Of a stretch of DNA of 64,000 bases, positions 37,772 through 45,685 are shown in pieces. Positions within the stretch are counted from its first letter, which is position 1. Each line of letters starts with the position of its first letter. The position numbers were made by a program, and so were the translations under genes. Where the stretch lies: positions 620,001 to 684,000 of the forward strand of contig WXYP01000001.1 of NCBI GenBank assembly GCA_009901575.1, given 5' to 3'. The stretch comes from Flavobacteriaceae bacterium R38 (GTDB taxonomy: Bacteria > Bacteroidota > Bacteroidia > Flavobacteriales > Flavobacteriaceae). Under the pieces are notes generated by a model. The model ran no database searches, was not told where the DNA came from, and was given only the letters and a program-made list of their open reading frames with translations.

Positions 37772-38248
37772 TTAATTTATAGTGACTTTTTTATTATTAT
37801 ATATTTTTTTCTCTACAATGAGTTCATTTATTATTTCGGTTACTTCAAAAAAAGTCTTTAGTTGTTCTGCAGTAATATTTTTTTTAATTACTTCATTAAA
37901 TCTCAGAACAACATTTTTTGATACCTCTCTTTGTTCTTGTCCAAAATCTGTTAAATGAATGAGTACACTCCTGCCGTCATTTGGATTAGGTTTACGTTCT
38001 ATAAGGCCTTTTTCTTCCATCGATTTTAATATTCTTGACAAACTTGTAGCTTCCATCCCCATACGTGGTCCTAAAGCTGTAGAAGGGGTTCCTTTTTCCC
38101 GATCTATGCTAAGTAATGTGAATCCTGTAGCCATAGTACTATCAAATTTTCCAGCCTCTTCATTATACATTCTGGCCACTGCCTGCCAGGTAGCTCTTAA
38201 TGCGTAATCTATAGTTTTATCTTTCATACTTTGAATTAGGTCTTTCAA
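37772..38248 (-). CDS. MarR family transcriptional regulator
   Basis: A 158-residue winged-helix regulator. Residues about 55-110 form the DNA-binding wing (MEATSLSRILKSMEEKGLIE, then the wing RKPNPNDGRSVLIHLTDFG), a classic MarR pattern. It is the first gene of the beta-oxidation operon, 10 bases before the FadN-like gene, so it probably controls that operon in response to acyl-CoA or fatty acid; no operator palindrome is obvious in the leader, and the regulatory link is inferred from position only. Confidence 0.9.
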   Translation of the reverse strand: MKDLIQSMKDKTIDYALRATWQAVARMYNEEAGKFDSTMATGFTLLSIDREKGTPSTALGPRMGMEATSLSRILKSMEEKGLIERKPNPNDGRSVLIHLTDFGQEQREVSKNVVLRFNEVIKKNITAEQLKTFFEVTEIINELIVEKKIYNNKKVTIN

Positions 38249-38335
38249 ATATATTAAAATATACTATGCATGCATAATAATTTACGATAATTTTATAATT
38301 TAATAATTGGTTAACTGTTTTAATTCGTTTGGAAT

Positions 38336-38370
38336 AAAAAAACTCTCTAATTTTTTTAGAGAGTTTTTTT
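38336..38370. terminator. Terminator between fatty acyl-CoA ligase and MarR genes
   Basis: AAAAAAACTCTCTAA pairs with TTAGAGAGTTTTTTT around a short T-rich loop, giving T tracts on both strands. It lies 18 bases after the stop of the fatty acyl-CoA ligase gene (38388, minus strand) and upstream of the MarR promoter, so the ligase gene is a separate transcript. Confidence 0.85.
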
Positions 38371-38387
38371 GTGATGAATACTATTTT

Positions 38388-40166
38388 TTATTTGTTGTAA
38401 TCGTATATTTTATCGTAAAGATCTTTATACTTTTCTTTTATGATCTTTCTTTTCATTTTCATGGTAGGCGTGAGATGACCCGCATCAATAGACCAAATAT
38501 CTGGAGTAAGCTCAAAACGCTTAATTTGTTCCCATTTTCCAAAATCAGAGTTGCAGCTGTTGACTTCTTTTTGGATTCTTTCTATGATGATTTCCGATGT
38601 AGCTATTTCTGATTCTGATTTACCAACTTGTTTATTTTTACGATCAATCCAATCCTGAATAAATTCGAAGTTGGGTTGTATAATGGCTGCGGGCATTTTT
38701 TCACCTTCACCAATAACCATAGCCTGTTCTATGAATCTGGATTGTTTTAATTTGCCTTCCAGGAGTGTTGGGATGATATATTTACCCCCTGAAGTTTTAA
38801 ACATTTCTTTTTTACGCCCGGTAATTTTTAAGAAACCTTCAGAGTCGACTTCTCCTTTATCTCCTGTATGGAAATAGTTATCTGATAATACTTCTGCGGT
38901 TTTTTCAGGATCTTTGTAATAGCCTAACATTACGTTTGGACCTTTTACGAGAATTTCACCATCTTCGGCAATTTTCACTTCTACATTATCTATTACTTTT
39001 CCTACAGTTCCAATCTTGAAACCGTTATTGCGTTGATCGTTTACAGATATTACCGGAGAAGTTTCCGTGAGTCCGTAACCTTCCATTATAGGCATTCCTG
39101 CAGCTGCAAAAACCCTGGTAAGCCTGCTTTGCAAAGGAGCACTTCCAGAAACCATTAAATCTAATTGACCTCCTAAACCTTCTTTCCATTTGCTGAAAAT
39201 AAGTTTACGGGCAATTTTTAACTGCTGTTCATACCACCAGCCATTTTTACCATAAGGCTCATATTTAAGCCCTAAATCTATAGCCCAGAAGAATAATGCT
39301 TTTTTAATACCCGATAATTCTGTGCCTTTGGCAACAATTTTGTCATATACTTTTTCATATAAACGAGGTACTGCAGTCATCACATTAGGCTTAACCTCTT
39401 TAAGGTTATCGCTCATTTTTTCAATAGATTCTGCAAAATAAATCTCAACACCGCAATATTGATATAAATATAAAATCATGCGTTCAAAAACATGACAAAC
39501 GGGTAGAAAACTTAAAGACCTGGATTTTCCATAATCAAAAGGAACACGTTTTTCACTATCCAAAACATTAGATACCAGGTTTCTATGTGATAACATTACT
39601 CCTTTTGGTGTACCTGTAGTTCCTGAAGTATAGATAATAGTCGCAATATCTTCTGGAGTTACAGCATTTTTAAGCGCTTCAACTTCATCTTGATTGGATG
39701 TGTCTTCTCCTAATTCAAATAATTCTGAATAGTGTTTACAACCCTCAATACGATCGAAAGCATAAACCTCTTTTAATTTTGTATTTGCTTTTATCTTATT
39801 GATTTTATGCAATACTTCTTCATCAGAAACAAAGCAATAAATAGATTCGCTATGATTTATAACATATTCATAGTCTTCTGCAGATATGGTTGGATATATA
39901 GGAATGTTTTGCGCACCAATTTGTAAAACTCCGATATCCATTAAATTCCACTCGGTACGATTGTTTGTAGAAATGACAGCAATTTTATCATTTTTTTGAA
40001 CCCCCAATTTTAATAGTGCCCTACTTATGGTATTGGCTTTATCAATATATTCCTGGGAAGAAATAGACTCCCATTTTCCATTGTATTTTGAAGTAAATGC
40101 TTTTTCTAAATTATAAGTTTTTTGCTGATAATATGGAAAATCAAAGAGGCGCGTGACATCAGACAT
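38388..40166 (-). CDS. Long-chain fatty acid-CoA ligase
   Basis: A 592-residue acyl-CoA synthetase that activates fatty acids with ATP and CoA. The AMP-binding signature YTSGTTGTPKGVMLSHRN (about residue 183) is followed by GYGLTETSPVIS and the late hinge FHTGDKGEVDSEGFLKITGRKK. It is the AMP-forming long-chain type (FACS/eukaryotic ACSL-like), cytoplasmic and membrane-associated. It would supply substrate to the adjacent beta-oxidation operon, which is in the same orientation but separated by a terminator. The upstream region 40167-40732 contains its promoter. Confidence 0.95.
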   Translation of the reverse strand: MSDVTRLFDFPYYQQKTYNLEKAFTSKYNGKWESISSQEYIDKANTISRALLKLGVQKNDKIAVISTNNRTEWNLMDIGVLQIGAQNIPIYPTISAEDYEYVINHSESIYCFVSDEEVLHKINKIKANTKLKEVYAFDRIEGCKHYSELFELGEDTSNQDEVEALKNAVTPEDIATIIYTSGTTGTPKGVMLSHRNLVSNVLDSEKRVPFDYGKSRSLSFLPVCHVFERMILYLYQYCGVEIYFAESIEKMSDNLKEVKPNVMTAVPRLYEKVYDKIVAKGTELSGIKKALFFWAIDLGLKYEPYGKNGWWYEQQLKIARKLIFSKWKEGLGGQLDLMVSGSAPLQSRLTRVFAAAGMPIMEGYGLTETSPVISVNDQRNNGFKIGTVGKVIDNVEVKIAEDGEILVKGPNVMLGYYKDPEKTAEVLSDNYFHTGDKGEVDSEGFLKITGRKKEMFKTSGGKYIIPTLLEGKLKQSRFIEQAMVIGEGEKMPAAIIQPNFEFIQDWIDRKNKQVGKSESEIATSEIIIERIQKEVNSCNSDFGKWEQIKRFELTPDIWSIDAGHLTPTMKMKRKIIKEKYKDLYDKIYDYNK

Positions 40167-40732
40167 GTTCGTTAAGTTTTAAAAACAGAAATGCAAATTA
40201 GGGAATTTAAGGAGTAATTTCAAAAGAGACTTTGCAAAAAAGAAGTTAATCATCAAATAATCATTACTAAAAAGCATTCGGTTTACAGAAAATTTTTAAA
40301 GCAGATTTTTATGATTTTTCCACTCAACGATACAAAATGATTATTCAAAACTTTAAAAACACCACTTATCGAAATACAGGCTTCTATCCTCTATATTCAG
40401 CTAACTTTGAGGTTATAATAGTCTTGTTAAGATTCTAATCGTAATGATAAAATAATGTAATTATTTACTTCGGAAATCTTACGACTTTAAATCAGTCAAA
40501 AATTAACCAGTCAAATTTTTTTTGGGGATTTAGATGAGAGAAGAAATAAAATTGAATTTAAAAAACGAAATCTATTGCTATGAAATTATTCAAACCATAA
40601 TTAAGAAGATGCTAAAGAGATAAGATAGTGGGCAAATTGGAGCTATGAGTAAATCACTATCAACCCTCAACAGTTAGTGATTGTATCAGATGCCCGGGGT
40701 CTATGAGCCTGGGCATCGTCTATTATACATAT
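40167..40732. other. 566-base gap with a hairpin and no confident gene
   Basis: The gap holds the leader of the fatty acyl-CoA ligase gene and the region after the histidine kinase gene. A 10-bp near-perfect hairpin (GATGCCCGGG / CCTGGGCATC, one G-T pair, loop of nine) is at 40689-40717, just after the kinase stop, but has no T run. A 29-codon frame (40534-40623, beginning MREEIKLNLK) is present with no ribosome site or similarity, and I do not call it. Confidence 0.4.
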
Positions 40733-42055
40733 CTACATAAAACTTAAAACGAAGGTGGTTAATCCTTTTTCAGATTTAAAATAAATAGTACCGTTATGAG
40801 ATTCTATAATACTTTTGGTTAATGTTAAACCGATGCCAGAACCATTTTTTCGTGTAGTAAAATATGGGATAAAGATATTATCCTTGATATTATCAGAAAT
40901 ACCATAACCATTATCAGTAAAAGAGATGATTATTCTGTTGTTGGTTCGACTGACATTAATAGTTATTTTGGGATTTTCAGTATCAATAAACGCATACATA
41001 CTGTTTGAGATAAGGTTAATAAAAACCTGCTCTAATTGTTTTTTATCTGCAGATAGTGAGTAGTTTTCCTGATAATTTAATTCGGTCAGAATATTTTTCT
41101 CTTCAAACTCCTGTTTGAAAAGTGCTAACGAATTCTTGATTAATTCAATAATATTTGTGGCTTTTTTTTCAGGTAAGGGGAGTTCTGCCAGTGTTCGATA
41201 AGTATTTACAAAGTCGGTGAGATGTAAAGAGCGTTTGCTGATAATGTTCAACCCCTGAGACAATTCGTCTAAAGTTTCTTCATCCGGTTCTTCCTGCAGA
41301 AGAGAATCCAGGTTACTGGCTAAGGTACTAATTGGTGTAATGGTATTTATAATTTCATGAGACATTACATTCATTAATTTGTACCAGGATTCTTTTTCTT
41401 TTTTATCAATGATCTGTTGTATAGTCTCTAACGAAATCACTAAAAATTCGAATCCATTAGTTTTATTGACAGATGTTTTGAGATAATAGGTCTCTGTTTG
41501 ATTATTGATGGTTATAGAGAGTACATGCTTTAACTTTCTCCAATTTTGTATATCTATTATGTTTATAACAGGCTTAATTTTTTCTTTTAGTAGATTCCAA
41601 TTATAAAACTTTGGAATTTTAAAGAAATCGGTAAACGTATCGTTTATTTGAAAAACCTCGATGTTATCTTTTGCATCTTTTCTCAAGATAAGAATACCAA
41701 TGGTTAAACTTTCAATGATATTAGTGAATATAAGTTGTTCTGAGGCTTGTTGAAGTGTTTCTTTTTTGCGTTTATTAATTAATAAAGCTGTTTTATTATA
41801 CAAGCTATTTTTTCTTTTTTCTGATGAAATCGAAATCGAAAAATCATCGTGTATTAATCCGTCAATAGCATTTTCTATATTAGCTAAAAAATGTTTTATA
41901 AAATCAATAAATAAAAAGACCTGAAGGACGAGTAATAAACTAAAAACAATTAATGTAATGATATAAGTCGAATTAAAAACAGCATAGACAATTATTCCGT
42001 TTATAATTAACAGGATAAGACGAATAATAATTTTTATGTAGATACTCTTGATCAA
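40733..42055 (-). CDS. Sensor histidine kinase (NtrY/NtrB-like)
   Basis: A 440-residue membrane kinase. Two N-terminal helices (about residues 8-54) span the membrane with almost no periplasmic part, then a PAS-like region (about 105-215), and the kinase core: phospho-acceptor His233 (MSHEIINTITP), N-box NSMYAFID, G1 box FTDNGYGIS and G2 box GSGIGLTLTKSIIESHNG. The very short outer segment suggests it senses a membrane or cytoplasmic signal. It ends two bases after the response-regulator gene (42057) on the same strand and is divergent from the efflux operon, forming a sigma-54 two-component system. Confidence 0.93.
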   Translation of the reverse strand: MIKSIYIKIIIRLILLIINGIIVYAVFNSTYIITLIVFSLLLVLQVFLFIDFIKHFLANIENAIDGLIHDDFSISISSEKRKNSLYNKTALLINKRKKETLQQASEQLIFTNIIESLTIGILILRKDAKDNIEVFQINDTFTDFFKIPKFYNWNLLKEKIKPVINIIDIQNWRKLKHVLSITINNQTETYYLKTSVNKTNGFEFLVISLETIQQIIDKKEKESWYKLMNVMSHEIINTITPISTLASNLDSLLQEEPDEETLDELSQGLNIISKRSLHLTDFVNTYRTLAELPLPEKKATNIIELIKNSLALFKQEFEEKNILTELNYQENYSLSADKKQLEQVFINLISNSMYAFIDTENPKITINVSRTNNRIIISFTDNGYGISDNIKDNIFIPYFTTRKNGSGIGLTLTKSIIESHNGTIYFKSEKGLTTFVLSFM

Positions 42056-42056
42056 A

Positions 42057-43430
42057 TTATAACTTATATTTTTCTAATCGCCTGTATAAGGCTCCTCTGG
42101 TTAAACCTAGTTCTTTCGCTGCTTTACTAATATTCCCCTGATGTTTATTTATAGCATTTTTTATCAAAGATTTTTCTGTTTCTTCTATGTTTAAAGTCGA
42201 TGCTACATTAGACTCAAATTTTTTAGAAGAAAAATGTAAATCTTCAGGTTCAAGGTTAGCATTATCTGTTATAATAACTGCTCTTTCTATAATATGTTCT
42301 AATTCTCTGATGTTTCCCGGCCAATGATATTTTTGCAGCGCCTCGATAGCAGATTGAGAGATTTCACTAATTGATTTTCGATATTTATAAGTCAGTTTTT
42401 TAAGAAAATGATCGGCTAATAAAATAATATCTTCTTTTCGTTCACGTAATGGTGGCAAGTTCAATTCTATGGTATTGATTCTGTATAACAAATCTTGCCT
42501 GAAAGCTTCTTCATCTACCATTTTATAAATATCTGCATTGGTAGCACAAATAATACGAACATCAATCGGACGTTCTACAGCTTCTCCCAGTCGGGTTATT
42601 TTTCTATTCTGAATAACGGTCAATAGTTTAGATTGGAGGTGTAGCGAAAGATTGCCAATTTCATCTAAGAAAATAGTCCCTCCTTTAGCGAGTTCAAATC
42701 GCCCTATTGTATCTTTATGGGCATCTGTAAAAGCACCTTTAGCATAACCAAAGAGTTCACTTTCAAATAAGTTTTCATTTAAAGCCCCTAAATCTATATG
42801 GATAAACGGATGTTTACTTCTATTAGATTGCAAATGAATTTCTTTAGCAAATACATATTTACCCGTGCCATTTTCACCTAATATTAAAATTGTAGCGTCT
42901 GTTCCGGCTACTTTTTGCATTAATTTTACTGCATTATTCATAGCTGGTGAGGTACCAATGATATGCTCGGTTTGCTGATGAAATTCTCTGTTTTGCTGAG
43001 ATTGTATGGTTTCTAATTGTGTGTTTTTACGTTTAGAGCGAGCTAATTCTATCCCTGCATTTACAATTCCGTATAATTTTTTAGTATCCCAGGGTTTTAA
43101 AATAAAATCTGTAGCTCCTTCTTTTATAGCCTCAACAGCTAGATTAATGCTTCCAAAAGCAGTCATTAATATCACTGTAGTTTCAGGACTTATTTCTTTA
43201 ATTTGTTTTAACCAATACAATCCTTCTTTTCCATCTTCAAAACCAATCCGGTAATTCATATCCAGGAGTACAACGTCTATTTGATTTGCCAGTTGTGCAA
43301 TTATCGTTTTCGGATTATTGGTTGTAATGATGTTTGTAAAATACTTTTTTAAACCAATTTTGGCAGAAAATAAAATATCATCATCATCATCAACCAATAA
43401 AACAGAAGCTTCTTTTTTTCGCATGTACAT
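42057..43430 (-). CDS. Sigma-54-dependent response regulator (NtrC family)
   Basis: A 457-residue activator: receiver domain (phospho-acceptor Asp57 in VVLLDMNYR), AAA+ domain (Walker A GENGTGK, residues 185-191; Walker B GTIFLDEIGN), and a Fis-type helix-turn-helix at the end (NISKAAKELGLTRGALYRRL). The sigma-54 contact loop reads GAFTDA (232-237) instead of the canonical GAFTGA, a variant I believe common in Bacteroidota. It would bind upstream of a sigma-54 promoter and activate it. The divergent efflux operon with a TGGCAC promoter element in the 156-base intergenic region is the obvious target. Confidence 0.94.
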   Translation of the reverse strand: MYMRKKEASVLLVDDDDDILFSAKIGLKKYFTNIITTNNPKTIIAQLANQIDVVLLDMNYRIGFEDGKEGLYWLKQIKEISPETTVILMTAFGSINLAVEAIKEGATDFILKPWDTKKLYGIVNAGIELARSKRKNTQLETIQSQQNREFHQQTEHIIGTSPAMNNAVKLMQKVAGTDATILILGENGTGKYVFAKEIHLQSNRSKHPFIHIDLGALNENLFESELFGYAKGAFTDAHKDTIGRFELAKGGTIFLDEIGNLSLHLQSKLLTVIQNRKITRLGEAVERPIDVRIICATNADIYKMVDEEAFRQDLLYRINTIELNLPPLRERKEDIILLADHFLKKLTYKYRKSISEISQSAIEALQKYHWPGNIRELEHIIERAVIITDNANLEPEDLHFSSKKFESNVASTLNIEETEKSLIKNAINKHQGNISKAAKELGLTRGALYRRLEKYKL

Positions 43431-43449
43431 ATTTACAAAGATGATTGAT

Positions 43450-43479
43450 AATGGACAAATAAATGCCCATTAATGGACA
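43450..43479. promoter_or_regulatory. Candidate activator site (UAS) for the sigma-54 regulator
   Basis: Between the divergent genes lies an inverted repeat AATGGACA (43450-43457) and TGCCCATT (43464-43471; one mismatch), immediately followed by a direct copy AATGGACA (43472-43479). It is 60-100 bases upstream of the -24/-12 element, the usual place for an enhancer-binding protein. Binding is inferred. Confidence 0.45.
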
Positions 43480-43540
43480 CTCTTATTTTTGATTAAAAAT
43501 TAAATAACTGATTATCAGTTAATTGTAAATCATTATTTAA

Positions 43541-43556
43541 TGGCACATTTGTGGAC
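43541..43556 (+). promoter_or_regulatory. Candidate sigma-54 promoter of the efflux operon
   Basis: TGGCACATTTGTGGAC has the full -24 element TGGCAC and a -12 region TGGA in register with the TTGC consensus (T and central G match, C does not). It is 31 bases upstream of the adaptor start codon at 43587, and the adjacent gene encodes a sigma-54 activator. The -12 element is imperfect. Confidence 0.5.
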
Positions 43557-43586
43557 TATACTATATCAAATACAATAAAATTAAAA

Positions 43587-44831
43587 ATGGACAAGCAGTT
43601 AACACCTAGAAATAAGAAAACTAAAAGAATGATGCAATTAGGAATTCCTGTTTTTGCTTTATTGATTATAACAATATTAAGTATGACTCGAAAAAAACAA
43701 GTTAATTTAAAGAGAGATGTGATCACCATACGAGAAGTTATAAAAGATGATTTTGAAGATGTTGTACTTTTTAGTAGTGTGGTAGAACCAAAAACTTCGG
43801 TATTGATTAATATCGTACAAGGAGGGTCGGTTTCTGAAATATTTGCAGAAAGTGGTCAACATATCAAGAAAGGAACCCCTTTATTAAAGATATACAACCC
43901 TAATGCAGAACTAAATTATTTAACCCAGGAAACAGCAATTGTTGAACAAATAAATAACCTTAGTAATATACGGGTAAATATAAAAAATCAAGAGCTTAAT
44001 CTGAACGAGCAATTACTGAGTATAGATAATGAATTTAAAAATGCCAAACGTAAATACATTACAGATACAACGCTTTACAGAAAAGATGTAATAGCAAGAA
44101 ATGATTATGAAGCTTCTGCGCAGGAATATCATTATCAAACAGAAAGAAACAATATTATAAAAAGTACAGTTACCCGGGAAAAAGAAGATAGAAGTGTACA
44201 GTTATCTCGTATCAATACTTCTATTAGTAATATGCAGAAGAGTCTGGAACTCCTTAGAAAGAATAAAGAAAATTTTATAGTGAAGGCACCTATTGACGGC
44301 TTCTTGTCATCATTCAACTTAAATCTGGGAGAAAATTATAATCAGGGAGAATCTGTAGGGAAAATAGATGTACTTGATGGTTATAAACTGGTTGCAAGAG
44401 TAGATGAGTATTATATCTCTAAATTGAAAGAACAAATCAGAGGTACTGTAAGTAATGATAATAAAACCTATGATGTATCAATCTCTAAAATTCATCCTGA
44501 AGTAATTAACGGGCAATTTGAAGTTGAACTGACTTTTTCTGATGATGCTATTAATGACGTTATTAAAAGAGGAATGTCTCTACAAACCAAAGTGTTCTTA
44601 TCTAATAACAGCCAGGCATTATTGGTGCCAAAAGGGGCATTTTTTCAAAGTACAAATGGTAAATGGGTATTTGTATTAAATTCGGAAGACAAGGCTGTAA
44701 AACGAAATGTGAGAATTGGAAGAGAAAACCCATTTTACTATGAAGTATTAGAGGGTTTACAGGAAGGAGACCAGGTAATTACCTCCAGTTATGATGATTA
44801 TAAAGAAATGGAAGAAATCAATATTAATTAA
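43587..44831 (+). CDS. HlyD-like efflux periplasmic adaptor
   Basis: A 414-residue membrane-fusion protein. I chose the ATG at 43587 (MDKQLTPRNKKTK) because the in-frame ATG at 43551 lies within the candidate promoter. A membrane anchor (about residues 17-32) is followed by a barrel-sandwich half (VVEPKTSVLINIVQGGSVSE), a long alpha-helical coiled-coil (about 105-230), the second lipoyl half (FIVKAPIDGFLSSF) and C-terminal beta domains ending in VITSSYDDYKE. It bridges an inner-membrane transporter to an outer-membrane channel. It is first in the operon with ATPase, FtsX permease and DUF2807 genes. Confidence 0.92.
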   Translation: MDKQLTPRNKKTKRMMQLGIPVFALLIITILSMTRKKQVNLKRDVITIREVIKDDFEDVVLFSSVVEPKTSVLINIVQGGSVSEIFAESGQHIKKGTPLLKIYNPNAELNYLTQETAIVEQINNLSNIRVNIKNQELNLNEQLLSIDNEFKNAKRKYITDTTLYRKDVIARNDYEASAQEYHYQTERNNIIKSTVTREKEDRSVQLSRINTSISNMQKSLELLRKNKENFIVKAPIDGFLSSFNLNLGENYNQGESVGKIDVLDGYKLVARVDEYYISKLKEQIRGTVSNDNKTYDVSISKIHPEVINGQFEVELTFSDDAINDVIKRGMSLQTKVFLSNNSQALLVPKGAFFQSTNGKWVFVLNSEDKAVKRNVRIGRENPFYYEVLEGLQEGDQVITSSYDDYKEMEEININ

Positions 44832-44922
44832 ATAGAAAAACAGATGACAGCATTTATAACTATAATAATATTAGAGATAATAAACTTAATTTTAAATTAA
44901 TCGAGCAATAAAATATACAAAA

Positions 44923-45624
44923 ATGATAACAATAAAAGATTTAATAAAAATTTACAGAACTGAAGAAATAGAAACGACTGCTTTAAACAAGTTAAGCATA
45001 ACTGTAAATGAAGGTGAATTTGTTTCTATAATGGGAACTTCAGGTTGCGGTAAATCGACACTTTTAAATATTATCGGATTATTAGATACTCCTAATGAAG
45101 GAAGTTATTTGTTTGATGATATAGAAGTAGCTTATTTTAATGAAAAAGAAAGAGCCGGACTACGTAAAGCGAATATCGGTTTTGTCTTTCAAAATTTCAA
45201 TCTTATTGATGAACTTTCGGTATATGAAAATGTAGAATTACCATTAATATACAATAAGGTAAAAAAAACAGAACGTAAGCAACGGGTTTCAGAAATTTTA
45301 GAACGAGTTGGCATTGCACATCGGGCAAAACATTTTCCGTTACAGCTCTCGGGAGGACAACAACAACGTGTCGCAGTAGCCAGAGCTTTAGTGACTAACC
45401 CTAAAATAATTCTTGCCGATGAGCCTACAGGAAATTTAGACAGTAAGAATGGGAATGAAGTCATGGAATTACTTACAGAATTAAATGCACAGGGAACTAC
45501 AATTATTATGGTAACACATTCATCTTATGATGCCAAGTTTTCCAATAGGATTATTACACTTAGAGATGGGGAAGTTGTTTCTGAACATACGAATGAACAT
45601 CAAATAGATGCATTAGTTCAATAA
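44923..45624 (+). CDS. MacB/LolD-type ABC ATPase
   Basis: A 233-residue ATPase that energises the FtsX-like permease encoded next. It shows Walker A GTSGCGKST (about residues 36-44), signature LSGGQQQRVAVARAL, Walker B ILADEPTGNLDS and the H-loop MVTHS. This is the LolD/MacB subclass, which works mechanically on periplasmic substrates rather than by classical import. The start at 44923 follows 91 bases after the adaptor stop, and the permease starts 61 bases downstream. The substrate is not identified. Confidence 0.95.
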   Translation: MITIKDLIKIYRTEEIETTALNKLSITVNEGEFVSIMGTSGCGKSTLLNIIGLLDTPNEGSYLFDDIEVAYFNEKERAGLRKANIGFVFQNFNLIDELSVYENVELPLIYNKVKKTERKQRVSEILERVGIAHRAKHFPLQLSGGQQQRVAVARALVTNPKIILADEPTGNLDSKNGNEVMELLTELNAQGTTIIMVTHSSYDAKFSNRIITLRDGEVVSEHTNEHQIDALVQ

Positions 45625-45685
45625 TTCAACAAGATAACATCAAAACAATATATCAATTTAAAAACGAACAATAAATCGCATCAAA

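Noticed and set aside
40534-40623. 29-codon frame beginning MREEIKLNLK, possible lanthipeptide precursor
   Set aside because: No Gly-Gly leader, Cys-rich core or modification enzyme is nearby, and no ribosome-binding or promoter feature supports it.
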